Assembly (NCBI GenBank): GCA_965116555.1
Contig: OZ220698.1
Span: 62,001 to 126,000, forward strand
Origin: DAOUJH01 sp965116555
Lineage (GTDB): Bacteria; Chloroflexota; Dehalococcoidia; Lucifugimonadales; QGNO01
Direction: 5' to 3'
Length of the DNA stretch: 64,000 nt
A program made the position numbers and the translations under genes. The notes beneath the pieces were generated by a model that worked only from the letters and a program-made list of their open reading frames with translations, did no database searches and was not told where the DNA came from. Positions 1-8,646 of this stretch are shown one piece after another (within the stretch, counting starts at the first letter, position 1; every line of letters begins with the position of its first letter).

Positions 1-2
1 AA

Positions 3-896
3 TTAGATCGTTGTCGCCCGTCATATGCAATCGAACTCCTCGAAGTGGCCAAGCACTTCTTCACCGTAGACCACATCGTATTTGTGTTGACAGTCGACCG
101 CTCTCAATTGGCACATTCGATCAAGGTACTATACGGTACCGAGTTCGACTCTGTAGGTTACCTACGTCGCTTCTTTGACGTCGACTTTCGACTTCCAGAA
201 CCAGACCGAGGAGCGTTCATAGACGCCACCCTAGCTTCGGTAGGGATTAATGAGTACATAGAGAGCATGGAGGGAGGGGCTAATGGTGGCGCTAGCCGCG
301 CCGTATCCTGGTTGCGGAGCATCTTCAGCAAGTCTGACCTCAGTTTGAGAAGGGTTGCGCAGGCTATCCACCGCCTCGGCTTGGCGCTCGCCTCAGTAGT
401 CCGCCCTGAACCGCTGTTTGTGCAAACTTTATCTGTGCTCTTGATAATGCGGATCCTCGATTCTGATTCTTACTATCGATTCATCCAAGGTGAAGCTACA
501 GATGAGGAGGCGGTTGACGCATTCTTTAGCAACCCTGGTGTAAGTGAGCTACTCCTCACGAACGAACGATTTCCTATAGAAGCTCTGATCATAGGGGCGA
601 AACAGGAAGCTATTCGGGAAGAAATAGACACTTGGAAATTTCGGGTAGGCAGCAGTCCGTTACGGCAGGGACTACCACTTTATCAAAGGTACCTGAAACT
701 TACCGAAACTGGCGGAGATTCAGAAGAGAGTAGGCATGCCCAAAATGTCGTTAGTCATCTTAGATCCTTTAATCGCTGGATATATACGCCGGTTGCAGAT
801 TCAGAATGGAAAGACGTTGGATTTAGGCATGCAGTCAACCGACTTGAGCTCCTATCGCATGAAATGAGGGACGAGGAGGAGCAACTAGAGACTTGA
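3..896 (+). CDS. KAP family P-loop NTPase, C-terminal part (5' end outside window)
   Basis: The reading frame is open from the first bases of the window, so the gene begins upstream. The first visible residues, LDRCRPSYAIELLE, are the end of the Walker B region typical of KAP NTPases. They are followed by HIVFVLTVDRSQL and a YLRRFFDVDFRLPEPD segment, both hallmark KAP sequence. About 297 codons are visible, and the remainder is a helical C-terminal region without a motif I can name. KAP proteins are ATPases, often membrane-associated, and some belong to antiphage loci, but the upstream context is missing here. Base composition is lower in GC than in the nusA operon. The family call is firm and the role is open. 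Confidence 0.85.
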   Translation, partial: LDRCRPSYAIELLEVAKHFFTVDHIVFVLTVDRSQLAHSIKVLYGTEFDSVGYLRRFFDVDFRLPEPDRGAFIDATLASVGINEYIESMEGGANGGASRAVSWLRSIFSKSDLSLRRVAQAIHRLGLALASVVRPEPLFVQTLSVLLIMRILDSDSYYRFIQGEATDEEAVDAFFSNPGVSELLLTNERFPIEALIIGAKQEAIREEIDTWKFRVGSSPLRQGLPLYQRYLKLTETGGDSEESRHAQNVVSHLRSFNRWIYTPVADSEWKDVGFRHAVNRLELLSHEMRDEEEQLET

Positions 897-989
897 ACCA
901 ATTTGAAGGTTGTGGAATTCAGGTGGTTCGGATGTTTGCATCCGCTGGGTTCTATCAGCCTGCCACATCAAACGTGAAGAAGCGTTGGG

Positions 990-1018
990 TTGTTTGTATC
1001 CAATGACAGTGCTATAAT
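990..1018 (+). promoter_or_regulatory. Sigma-70-type promoter of the nusA operon
   Basis: TTGTTT (990-995), a 17-bp spacer and TATAAT (1013-1018) give a good housekeeping promoter. Transcription would start near 1025, leaving a leader of about 110 nt before nusA that contains the hairpin at 1060-1085. The stretch 897-989 shows nothing else recognisable. Confidence 0.7.
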
Positions 1019-1059
1019 CCCCTTAGTTATTGGTTCTTCAGCCTCAATTGCTTTACTTG

Positions 1060-1085
1060 AAAAGTGGGTTTCGCCCCACTTTTTT
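1060..1085 (+). ncRNA. Terminator-like leader hairpin upstream of nusA (rimP-leader-like)
   Basis: A perfect 9-bp stem, AAAAGTGGG/CCCACTTTT, has a six-base TTTCGC loop and runs into a T tract. It lies between the promoter at 990-1018 and nusA at 1134, so it would be transcribed in the leader. Hairpins of nearly the same sequence are known as the rimP leader in front of rimP-nusA operons in many bacteria. It could attenuate operon transcription. Termination of the upstream KAP gene is the simpler alternative. Confidence 0.65.
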
Positions 1086-1133
1086 GTTCAGTTGGGGGGT
1101 TGTTGAACAGAGCATACGAGGAGGTGGCTGGCA

Positions 1134-2627
1134 ATGAAGAGCGACTTCTTGATCGCGCTGACCCAGCTTGCCGCAGAAAGGGGCCTGCCCAGAGAGATGG
1201 TGCTTGGCGCCATTGAAGCTGCGTTGGCCTCTGCTTACAAGAGAGATAACCTAGCCGCCGGCCAGAACATTGCAGTCAGCCTGAATCCAGGTTCGGGAGA
1301 CATCCGGGTATACGTTCTCAAGAACGTAGTGGGCGAAGTTGAAGACGACAAGACAGAGATGACCCGCGCCGAGGCTAAGAAGATGAAGCCGGATGCCGAA
1401 ATAGGCGACATCATCAGGATAGAGTCCACCCACAACCTCTCCGGGCGCATTGTTGCCCAGACCGCCAAACAGATGGTCATGCAGCGTCTCCGCGAGGCGG
1501 AAAGGGAACTGGTTTTCGAGGAGTACTCGGACCGCTCGGAGGATGTGGTGACGGGCACGGTGCAGCGCATCGAAGCCCGGCAGACCATCGTTGACCTTGG
1601 CCGTACCGAAGCCGTGCTGCCTGAACGCGAGCAGGTCTCCACGGAAAGGTACCGCCAGGGACAGAAAATGAAGTTCTTCATAGTAGAGGTGGCAAGGACC
1701 GCCAAAGGGCCTGAGATCCTAATCTCCAGGTCCCATAGGAACCTGCTCAAGCGCCTCTTTGAGATGGAAGTCCCTGAAATATATAACGGCATAGTGGAGA
1801 TCAAGGCCATCGCCAGGGAGCCCGGTTCCAGGAGCAAGGTGGCCGTGGTTGCTTTGCAGGAAGGCGTAGATGCCGTAGGTTCCTGTGTCGGCCTGAGGGG
1901 CATAAGGATCCAGAACATAGTCAACGAGCTCCAGGGCGAAAAGATAGACGTGGTCCAGTGGCACCGCGACCCGTCGGCCTTCATCTCCAATGCGTTGAAC
2001 CCTTCGCAGGTGCTGTACGTCTCCTTGAATGAAGAGGAGAACAACGCCACCGTGGTTGTGCAAGACAAGCAGCTTTCCCTGGCTATAGGCAGGGAGGGAC
2101 AAAACGCCCGGTTAGCGGCCAAGCTAACCGGCTGGAAGATAGACATTCTGAGCTCCGCAGACGTTGAATTGGAGCGTCTGCGGAAGCCTGCTCCTGCTCC
2201 GGCGGTCGCCGAACCCGTATCAGAGGTTCCAGCCGAGCCGGTGGAAGTCCTGGATGAAAAGGTTGAGGTGGAACCGGCAGAGGTTGCAGACGCAGCCGTG
2301 CCCGTGGCGGAAGTGGAGCCGGTTGAAGCTGAGGTGGAAGAACTGGCAGCGGAGGAACAGCCAGTTGTGATAGAGGTAGAGGAGGAGGCGCCGGTCGCTA
2401 TCGAAGATGACTGGTCGGACTTCACTATAGAGGAAGAGGAAGTTGAGGAGGTTGAAGAAGTGGAGGAGATTCCTCTTACAGACGATATTTGGCAGGTGCC
2501 CCAGCTTACTCCCACGGGGGGAGGTTCCCAGATCAGGTTTGCCGAGGACCTCGTAGTGCCCAGGGGCGGCGAAGGACGACGCAAGGGGGGCAGGCGAGGC
2601 AAGCGCCGCAAGGGCGCCGCAACATAA
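1134..2627 (+). CDS. nusA: Transcription termination/antitermination factor NusA
   Basis: The 497-residue protein binds RNA polymerase and nascent RNA and modulates pausing, termination and antitermination. Domains in order are the N-terminal polymerase-binding domain (about 1-125), an S1 domain (about 135-200) and two KH domains (about 210-350). The second KH domain contains the conserved LAIGREGQNARLAAKLTGW segment. A long acidic Glu/Val-rich low-complexity region follows (about 355-455), then a short basic tail with RRKGGRRGKRRKG. That C-terminus differs from the helix-hairpin-helix repeats of E. coli NusA. The start is supported by GAGGAGGT upstream of the ATG. It is the first gene of the nusA-ylxR-infB-rbfA-truB block. 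Confidence 0.97.
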   Translation: MKSDFLIALTQLAAERGLPREMVLGAIEAALASAYKRDNLAAGQNIAVSLNPGSGDIRVYVLKNVVGEVEDDKTEMTRAEAKKMKPDAEIGDIIRIESTHNLSGRIVAQTAKQMVMQRLREAERELVFEEYSDRSEDVVTGTVQRIEARQTIVDLGRTEAVLPEREQVSTERYRQGQKMKFFIVEVARTAKGPEILISRSHRNLLKRLFEMEVPEIYNGIVEIKAIAREPGSRSKVAVVALQEGVDAVGSCVGLRGIRIQNIVNELQGEKIDVVQWHRDPSAFISNALNPSQVLYVSLNEEENNATVVVQDKQLSLAIGREGQNARLAAKLTGWKIDILSSADVELERLRKPAPAPAVAEPVSEVPAEPVEVLDEKVEVEPAEVADAAVPVAEVEPVEAEVEELAAEEQPVVIEVEEEAPVAIEDDWSDFTIEEEEVEEVEEVEEIPLTDDIWQVPQLTPTGGGSQIRFAEDLVVPRGGEGRRKGGRRGKRRKGAAT

Positions 2628-2657
2628 TAGCCGGTAATAAGCTCGCGGGGGAGGGCA

Positions 2658-2939
2658 GTGCGGCAGCGTCATAGACCTCTGAGGCGTTGTGTGGCCTGCG
2701 GCAGGCAGGCTGTACAAAAGGAGCTTGTACGGATTGTCAGGACTCCCCTTGGAGATATACAGGTTGACCAAGGGAGGCGAAAGACCGCGGGGCGTGGCGC
2801 CTATCTGTGCGGAACGCGCGAATGCTGGGAGCAGGGACTGAACAAAGGTAGGCTGGAATACTCGCTCAAGGGTAAGCTCGCCGCGGATGATAGGGAAAGG
2901 CTGCAAGAATTCGCCAAGAGTTTAGATAGCCAGGAATAG
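2658..2939 (+). CDS. ylxR: YlxR family RNA-binding protein (DUF448)
   Basis: The 93-residue protein begins with GTG behind a GGGGGAGGG Shine-Dalgarno sequence. It carries the family signature RRCVACGRQ near the N-terminus and GRGAYLC further on. YlxR-family proteins are small nucleic-acid-binding proteins almost always encoded between nusA and infB, as here; in some bacteria they affect RNase P or transcription. The molecular role in this organism is not visible from sequence. Spacing to infB is 11 nt, consistent with one transcript. Confidence 0.9.
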   Translation: MRQRHRPLRRCVACGRQAVQKELVRIVRTPLGDIQVDQGRRKTAGRGAYLCGTRECWEQGLNKGRLEYSLKGKLAADDRERLQEFAKSLDSQE

Positions 2940-2950
2940 GTTGGATTTGC

Positions 2951-4756
2951 ATGGAAAGAGAAGCTCAGGCTACACAGACGACAGACAAACCCCAGGCGGA
3001 GCAGGGACAGCGCGCCAGGACAACCGTCCGAGTGGTCAGGATACCTGAAGCCATAACCGTGGCAAACTTTGCGGAGATGCTCAAGGTCAGCCCCATAGAC
3101 CTTATGAAGCAGCTCATGCGAGCAGGGATCATGGCCAACATAAACCAAGCCGTCGACTTTGACACGGCGGCGGCGCTGGCTCCACTGTTCGGCTACAAGG
3201 TAGCGCCCTTGGAGGAACGGGCAAGGAAGTCCACCGCTGTAGAAGAGGCGGAAGAGGATGCCTCGGTGCTGGAGGAGAGATCTCCCGTCGTGACTATCCT
3301 GGGCCACGTGGATCACGGCAAGACAACGCTGCTGGATAACATTCGCAAGACCAGGGTAGTTGAGCGAGAGGCCGGAGGCATTACTCAACACATCGGCGCT
3401 TACCAGGCCGAGTACAACGACCGAATCGTTACTTTCTTGGATACCCCTGGCCATGAGGCATTCACTACCATGAGGGCGCGCGGCGCGGAGGTTACGGACA
3501 TAGCGATCCTGGTGGTAGCCGCGGACGACGGAATAATGCCGCAAACCGTGGAGGCAATAGACCATGCCAAAGCGGCCGAAGTCCCCATTGTAGTAGCCAT
3601 AAACAAGATAGACCGCCCCAACGCGGACTTAGACCGCGTCAAGAGACAGCTTTCAGAGAACAATCTCCTCATTGAAGAGTGGGGAGGCGATGTTATAGCG
3701 GTGCCGGTGTCGGCGGTGACCGGAGAAGGCGTGGACGATCTGCTGGAGAACATCCTCGTCGTCTCTGAAATTTCGGACTTCAAGGCAAACCCCAGCCGAT
3801 CTGCACAGGGAGTGGTGCTGGAAGCCAAGCTGGACAAGAGCCGCGGTCCCGTGGCTACTCTGCTGGTCAAGAACGGCACCCTCAACGTGGGCGACGTCCT
3901 AGTCATAGGCTCGATCACCGGTAGAATCAAAGCGCTTGTAGACTCCGCCGGCAAACGAATACGTTCTGCCGGGCCATCCACCCCTGTCGAAGTGCTTGGC
4001 TTGAACGAACCCCCAGCCGCCGGCGACAGTTTCAAGGTAGCGCGGAACGAAAGGGAAGCCAGAACGGCGGCGGAGCTTGCACAGAGACAGCAAGAATCCA
4101 GGCGTCAGGTAAGCCTGGAAGACATAATGAGCCGCATCCGCACCGGAGAAACAAAGGAGCTAAACCTGGTGCTCAAGGCTGACGTGCAAGGAAGCATAGA
4201 AGCCGTTCGTGACGGCATCCTCCAGTTGAGCACGGATGAGACCCAGGTCCGCATCATTCATGCCGCGTCCGGCTCCATAACGGAGAGCGACGTATTCTTG
4301 GCCCTAGCCTCAGAGGCCATTGTCATTGGCTTCAACACCACAATACAGCAAAGCGCCCGCCAGGTGGCTGACGCCGAAAACGTGGAAGTGAGGTTCTACA
4401 GCATCATCTATCAGCTGTTGGATGACGTACAGAGCACAATAAAGGGCATGGCCGCCCCCACGGTGAGAGAGGTGATAGACGGTCACGCCACGGTCAGGGC
4501 CGTCTTCAGCCGCGGCAGGACCTCCAAGATAGCCGGCATCTACGTCACAGACGGCCGTGTCGTCAGGAACTCGTCGGCCCGCGTAACGCGCAGCGGCAGC
4601 GTTATATTCGATGGATCTATATCCAGCTTGCGCCACTTCAAAGACGACGTCCGCGAACTGACTTCGGGATACGAAGGCGGAGTGATGCTAAACGGGTTCA
4701 ACGATTTCGAGGAAGAGGACACCCTGGAGTTCCACCGGCAGGAACAGGTCTCCTAA
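2951..4756 (+). CDS. infB: Translation initiation factor IF-2
   Basis: This GTPase delivers initiator tRNA to the 30S subunit and promotes subunit joining. At 601 residues it is a short form, lacking the long N-terminal extension of proteobacterial IF-2. It starts with an IF2-N type segment (about 33-80, TVANFAEMLKVSPIDLMKQL). The G domain shows GHVDHGKTTLLD (from about 118), DTPGHEAF (about 164) and NKID (about 218), followed by the beta-barrel and C-terminal fMet-tRNA-binding domains. It sits between ylxR and rbfA in canonical order. Confidence 0.97.
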   Translation: MEREAQATQTTDKPQAEQGQRARTTVRVVRIPEAITVANFAEMLKVSPIDLMKQLMRAGIMANINQAVDFDTAAALAPLFGYKVAPLEERARKSTAVEEAEEDASVLEERSPVVTILGHVDHGKTTLLDNIRKTRVVEREAGGITQHIGAYQAEYNDRIVTFLDTPGHEAFTTMRARGAEVTDIAILVVAADDGIMPQTVEAIDHAKAAEVPIVVAINKIDRPNADLDRVKRQLSENNLLIEEWGGDVIAVPVSAVTGEGVDDLLENILVVSEISDFKANPSRSAQGVVLEAKLDKSRGPVATLLVKNGTLNVGDVLVIGSITGRIKALVDSAGKRIRSAGPSTPVEVLGLNEPPAAGDSFKVARNEREARTAAELAQRQQESRRQVSLEDIMSRIRTGETKELNLVLKADVQGSIEAVRDGILQLSTDETQVRIIHAASGSITESDVFLALASEAIVIGFNTTIQQSARQVADAENVEVRFYSIIYQLLDDVQSTIKGMAAPTVREVIDGHATVRAVFSRGRTSKIAGIYVTDGRVVRNSSARVTRSGSVIFDGSISSLRHFKDDVRELTSGYEGGVMLNGFNDFEEEDTLEFHRQEQVS

Positions 4757-4818
4757 ATCGGCCCGGGTCTCAAGCTCCTACGACCTTAATCTCGATTCCT
4801 AATTCCCAAGGACATTCA

Positions 4819-5175
4819 ATGAGCAGGCGAATCGAACGTGTCAACGAACTCATCCGCAAGGAACTGAGCGCTCTACTGGCAACCGAAATGAACGATCCCA
4901 GGCTGCCTCTGCTGGTCAGCGTTACCCACGTTGACGTCTCTGCGGACCTGCGGCAGGCCAAAGTGTACGTAAGTGTTATGAGCCATGAAGAGGAGAAGCA
5001 CTCCACCGTCGAGCTTCTTCAAAAGGCGTCGGGGTTTCTGCATAGGGAGCTTAAGGCCAGAGTCGCTTTGCGCTACGTTCCCGTGCTGTCTTTTCGTCTG
5101 GACGAGTCCATAGAGAAGGGCTTGCACATGCTTCAGTACATGGACAACATCCAATCGGAGAGGTCTGCCAGTTGA
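4819..5175 (+). CDS. rbfA: 30S ribosome-binding factor A
   Basis: The 118-residue KH-type protein is needed for late 30S subunit maturation and 16S 5'-end processing. RbfA features are visible: SRRIERVNELIRKELS at the start, DPRLPLLVSVTHVDVSADLRQAKVYVSV in the middle and LRYVPVLSFRLDESIEKG near the end. AAGGA precedes the ATG. The stop overlaps the TTG start of truB by 4 nt (TTGA), so the two are translationally coupled. Confidence 0.95.
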   Translation: MSRRIERVNELIRKELSALLATEMNDPRLPLLVSVTHVDVSADLRQAKVYVSVMSHEEEKHSTVELLQKASGFLHRELKARVALRYVPVLSFRLDESIEKGLHMLQYMDNIQSERSAS

Positions 5176-6116
5176 CGGGGCCCAGCCACGGCATCTTCAA
5201 CGTGGACAAGCCGCCGGGCATCACCTCTATGGACGTGGTGAGGCAGATCAAGCGGCTTTCCTCCCAAAGGCACGTAGGGCACGCCGGGACGCTTGACCCG
5301 ATGGCCACGGGAGTCTTGCCGGTTTGCCTGGGTCAGGCCACCCGCCTCATGCAGTTCATTGTCGACACCGGCAAAGAGTACCTGGCTACGGTCCATCTGG
5401 GCGTATCCACCGATACTTACGACAGCTTAGGAGAAGTAACCCACAGGCAAGACGCCTCAGACATAACCATTGGGATGGTAGAGGCAGCCCTAGCGCCGTT
5501 CAGAGGCATGGTGGAGCAGACGCCCCCCGCCTTCAGCGCATTGAAAATGCAGGGTAGGCGTCTCTATGCGCTGGCGCGTGACGGCGTTGCCGTGCAAGCT
5601 CCTCCAAGGACGGTTGAAGTGCTCAAGTTGGAGCTGGTTGAATGGCAACCGCCGCAGGCCAAGCTTTCCGTGCAGTGCAGCCGCGGATTCTACGTACGTT
5701 CCCTGGCCCATGACCTAGGGCAGGCGCTGGGATGCGGAGCCCACCTCTCCGAGCTGCGCCGTCTGCGCACCGGCCCTTTCTCCGCTGATGACGCCACCAC
5801 ATTGGAAGCGGTGAAGACCTCCTTGGAAAACGATGCCTGGGAGCCGTTGCTGCTTCCTCCAGATTTCGTTGTGCTCCATTTGCCCGCCGTTCAAATGGAC
5901 ACCTGGGAAGCACGCCAGGTGACTCACGGCCAGGCCGTTCCCCTGAGTCCCGCCACTCACTATGCGTCGCATCTTCAGCAAGCTAGAGGCTACAGCCGGG
6001 CCGGTCTCTTCGTTGCTCTGATGAGGTTCGACCGCGCTGCGGCAGTGTGGCAGCCTTTCAAGGTGTTCGACATGGACAGGCCTTCTCCCTACAGCGGCCA
6101 TAATCCTCTGGTCTGA
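5172..6116 (+). CDS. truB: tRNA pseudouridine(55) synthase TruB
   Basis: The enzyme isomerises U55 in the T-loop of tRNAs to pseudouridine. The 314-residue protein has GIFNVDKPPGITS at the N-terminus and the catalytic segment HVGHAGTLDPMATGVLP, with the nucleophilic Asp at about residue 42. CSRGFYVRSLAHDLGQALG follows and a PUA-like C-terminal region ends the protein. The TTG start overlaps the rbfA stop. In many bacteria ribF follows; here the next gene is convergent and unrelated. Confidence 0.95.
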   Translation: MTGPSHGIFNVDKPPGITSMDVVRQIKRLSSQRHVGHAGTLDPMATGVLPVCLGQATRLMQFIVDTGKEYLATVHLGVSTDTYDSLGEVTHRQDASDITIGMVEAALAPFRGMVEQTPPAFSALKMQGRRLYALARDGVAVQAPPRTVEVLKLELVEWQPPQAKLSVQCSRGFYVRSLAHDLGQALGCGAHLSELRRLRTGPFSADDATTLEAVKTSLENDAWEPLLLPPDFVVLHLPAVQMDTWEARQVTHGQAVPLSPATHYASHLQQARGYSRAGLFVALMRFDRAAAVWQPFKVFDMDRPSPYSGHNPLV

Positions 6117-6134
6117 GCGGCGGAATGGAGCCTG

Positions 6135-6965
6135 TCAGTTACCTGACATAGCCTTGATGATCTGTTCGTGGACCTCAGGCCAGCCTATGACTACCACCGG
6201 AAATTCGCCGTCCTGGCTCCAATCCAGGGGGGCTCCAGAGGCATCCGTGACGATGATCCCCAGCTCTGCTGCGATGAGCGCTCCCGCCGCCAGGTGCACA
6301 GGGGTAATCCTGTAGAACACCACCGCGGCGAGTCGGCCCAGACATATCTGCGCAACGGGGAAAGCGGCGGAGGAGAACGAGTTGATTTGCCCCACGCTGC
6401 CCACCCAGTCCAGGCTTCCCGCCAACGCTCTCTTCCATTCTGCGCCGCCGTCTATCTCCAAGGCAACGGTGACTTCCGACAACCTGGAGCCCGGCGAGGA
6501 GGAGGTCCAAATACGCCCGTTTCTTGACACGCCGCGTCCCCTGACCACGGTCAACTGGTCTTGCTGCGCCGGTAGAGTGAGGACACCAAGCTCCAGACTT
6601 CCGCGTTGGCGCAGCGCGATGCTCACTCCCCAGTGCGCCAGCCCGGTGCTGAATGGGACTGTGCCGCAGAGCGGGTCGACCAGCCAGGTCAGCCCGTCGT
6701 CGCCGGCGGGTGTGTGGCTCTCCTCCGACAGGATAGAGCCCGGCACGTTGTGGACTCTGAGCACCTGGGTTATGGCCTGGTCTGAAGCCATGTCTGCCTC
6801 TGTAACCAGGCCGCCTCCGTCCTTGGTCCAGCTGTTCAAGGCGGGCTCTCCTGTCTTTCGCCTGAACCGCAGACGCAGCGTTTCCGCGGCCTCTCTGGCG
6901 GCCACCAGCGCCGCTTCCAGCGCCTTAGCTCTGTCCAGCCCCTGCTCTTCGCTATTCATCCTCAC
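6135..6965 (-). CDS. Inositol monophosphatase-family protein with altered metal-binding residues
   Basis: The 276-residue protein has the IMPase/SuhB/CysQ fold signatures VTEADMASD, ILSEES and WLVDPLCGT. Family members hydrolyse phosphomonoesters using two or three Mg2+ ions held by E..DxxD..D. The canonical DPLDGT is DPLCGT here, so the second Asp is Cys100. The usual WDxAAG motif reads VHLAAG, so the third-site Asp is lost too. It is therefore either catalytically altered or a binding protein. Its start overlaps the end of the upstream SDR gene by 14 nt on the same strand. The second Met (MNSEEQG) is an alternative start. Confidence 0.75.
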   Translation of the reverse strand: MRMNSEEQGLDRAKALEAALVAAREAAETLRLRFRRKTGEPALNSWTKDGGGLVTEADMASDQAITQVLRVHNVPGSILSEESHTPAGDDGLTWLVDPLCGTVPFSTGLAHWGVSIALRQRGSLELGVLTLPAQQDQLTVVRGRGVSRNGRIWTSSSPGSRLSEVTVALEIDGGAEWKRALAGSLDWVGSVGQINSFSSAAFPVAQICLGRLAAVVFYRITPVHLAAGALIAAELGIIVTDASGAPLDWSQDGEFPVVVIGWPEVHEQIIKAMSGN

Positions 6966-7857
6966 CGCTTGCCAGGTCTTTAGTCAGAGAGTTGGGCATG
7001 ATGACCTCCAGATCGTCAAGCGACCAGTCGCCGTTCTTGCGCAATGTCCGCACGACCTGCCTTGGGGAATAGACGGTCATGGGCAGCCCGAATGCGCCAA
7101 TGACCTGCCCCGTGATACTGGCGGCGGCCTCCGTGCATAAGTACGCTATTTTGGGAGCGTTCCGTTCCGCCGAGCGAGCGTCTTCTATAACTGGAGCGTC
7201 TGAGGGATGCCCCCATTGCTCTATGTAGGCTCTGGCCGTCTCCGGCATGCCTTCCGTCATCCTGGTTTCGGCTCCGGGTAGGACGGCGTTGACCGTGATG
7301 TTGTAATGTGACAGCTCCTTTGCCAGGGAGCGGGCAAGGCCAATCTGCCCCGCTTTGGCCGCCGAGTAGTTGGCCTGGCCCAGGTTGCCCAGCGCCGACA
7401 CCGAGGAAAAGAGCAGAATGCGACCGTAACGCTGCCGCACCATGTGAGGTACGGCCTGGCGTACAAGGTTGAACGCTCCGTGCAGGTGGACACGGAGGAC
7501 GTCGTCCCACTCTTCCTCTGTCATATTGAACACCATCCTGTCTCGAAGGATGCCCGCCGCGTGGCAGACGATGTCCAGTCGGCCGTAGGCGTCCAGGGCG
7601 GCCTGCACTATGCGTCCCGTTCCTTCAAACGCGGCCACGGAATCATAGTTGGGGATGGCTTGGCCTCCTCCGGCACTTATTCGTGAAACGACGGCATTGG
7701 CAGGAGCTTCTGAAGCGCCTGTCCCACTCAATGCGGCTCCTGGGTCGTTGACCACTACGGAGCAGCCTTCGCGGGCCAGCCACCTGCTGACAGCGCCCCC
7801 TATGCCTCCTCCGCCTCCGGTGACCACAGCCACCCTGCCTTCCAGCGTGTTGCTCAC
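6952..7857 (-). CDS. Short-chain dehydrogenase/reductase (SDR), active-site complete
   Basis: The 301-residue classical SDR is an NAD(P)-dependent oxidoreductase. The cofactor motif TGGGGGIG is at about residues 13-20, the catalytic Ser lies in FSSVSALGNLG, and YSAAK carries the catalytic Tyr and Lys. The usual NNAG reads CHAAG. After the core there is a C-terminal tail of about 50 residues (SPRQVVRTLRKNGDWSLDDLEVI) that resembles the tail of the neighbouring SDR. The gene overlaps the upstream SDR by 4 nt and the downstream IMPase-like gene by 14 nt, so the three form an operon. The substrate is unknown. Confidence 0.88.
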   Translation of the reverse strand: MSNTLEGRVAVVTGGGGGIGGAVSRWLAREGCSVVVNDPGAALSGTGASEAPANAVVSRISAGGGQAIPNYDSVAAFEGTGRIVQAALDAYGRLDIVCHAAGILRDRMVFNMTEEEWDDVLRVHLHGAFNLVRQAVPHMVRQRYGRILLFSSVSALGNLGQANYSAAKAGQIGLARSLAKELSHYNITVNAVLPGAETRMTEGMPETARAYIEQWGHPSDAPVIEDARSAERNAPKIAYLCTEAAASITGQVIGAFGLPMTVYSPRQVVRTLRKNGDWSLDDLEVIMPNSLTKDLASGEDE

Positions 7858-8636
7858 CGTGTCTCTACCTCCGGGAAAAGATGCCTGGGCGCCAGCGACT
7901 CAATCTCTTCCACTGAGAAGATCTCGGCGCTGTAGAGGGCACGGGTCACCGCCGGTTTTGAATACAGGTAGAACTCTTCCGCGGCTGCGCCGAAGACGTG
8001 ACCGCTGACCCTGGACGTTGCATCCGTGCAGAGATAAGCGGCAAGGAGCGCGGCGTTCTTGGCGTCGCTGGCAATTACCACGTTGCAGTTGACGCCGTAC
8101 CTCTCCATGTCCAGCGCCGTAGTGCGGCTCAGCCCTACGATGGCTTCCAGCGCGGTGTCGTATGCCGCTGTGCCGGGTTGGCCGTATTCAGGCTCTTGGA
8201 GCAGGAACAGTATGCGGCCGTTCCGCTGCTGACGCATCTGGGCGCAGGCGTGCTTGGTCACCGTGAACACACTTTTAAGCGTTTTCTCCATAACCCCATG
8301 CCAGCCCTGCTCTGTCATCTCAGCAATGGGCTGGGAGCGCCGTGCGCCCACAACGCTGAGCAGGATATCCACGCTGCCAAGCGAGTCCACCGCAGACTGT
8401 ACCAGCGCCTGCCCACCTTCCATTGAAGTTAGGTCGTGAGAAGCCGGTATGGCTTTGCCTCCGGCATCGCTGATTTCGGAGGCTAGCTTGTCCGCCTCCC
8501 CGGCGTCCGTTGAGTTGAGCACTAATGAAGCGCCTTCTGTGGAAAGGAGAAGCGCCGCTTCCCTGCAGAAGCCGTGCTCATCGCCAGCCACTATTGCCGC
8601 TTTGTCCGGGAAACGAATGGTTGTGTCGCGTCGCAT
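7854..8636 (-). CDS. Degenerate SDR-fold protein, partner of the adjacent SDR
   Basis: About 260 residues from the chosen ATG at 8636; an ATG at 8711 would add 25 residues but has no ribosome site. The SDR Rossmann pattern is recognisable (KAAIVAGDEHGFCREAALLLSTEG, DILLSVVGARR), but the glycine motif TGxxxGIG is replaced by AGDEHGF. The catalytic YxxxK is broken: Tyr is present in AAYDTALEAIVG, Lys is not. It shares the C-terminal extension of its neighbour (SVEEIESLAPRHLFPE). It is probably a non-catalytic paralogue, perhaps a heteromeric partner. A -10 element 10 nt before the 8636 start supports that start. Confidence 0.72.
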   Translation of the reverse strand: MRRDTTIRFPDKAAIVAGDEHGFCREAALLLSTEGASLVLNSTDAGEADKLASEISDAGGKAIPASHDLTSMEGGQALVQSAVDSLGSVDILLSVVGARRSQPIAEMTEQGWHGVMEKTLKSVFTVTKHACAQMRQQRNGRILFLLQEPEYGQPGTAAYDTALEAIVGLSRTTALDMERYGVNCNVVIASDAKNAALLAAYLCTDATSRVSGHVFGAAAEEFYLYSKPAVTRALYSAEIFSVEEIESLAPRHLFPEVETR

Positions 8637-8646
8637 TACACGGTGG

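Noticed and set aside
1235..2611. 458-codon open frame antisense to nusA
   Set aside because: Serine/threonine-rich, low-complexity shadow of the acidic NusA tail with no ribosome site or recognisable domain.
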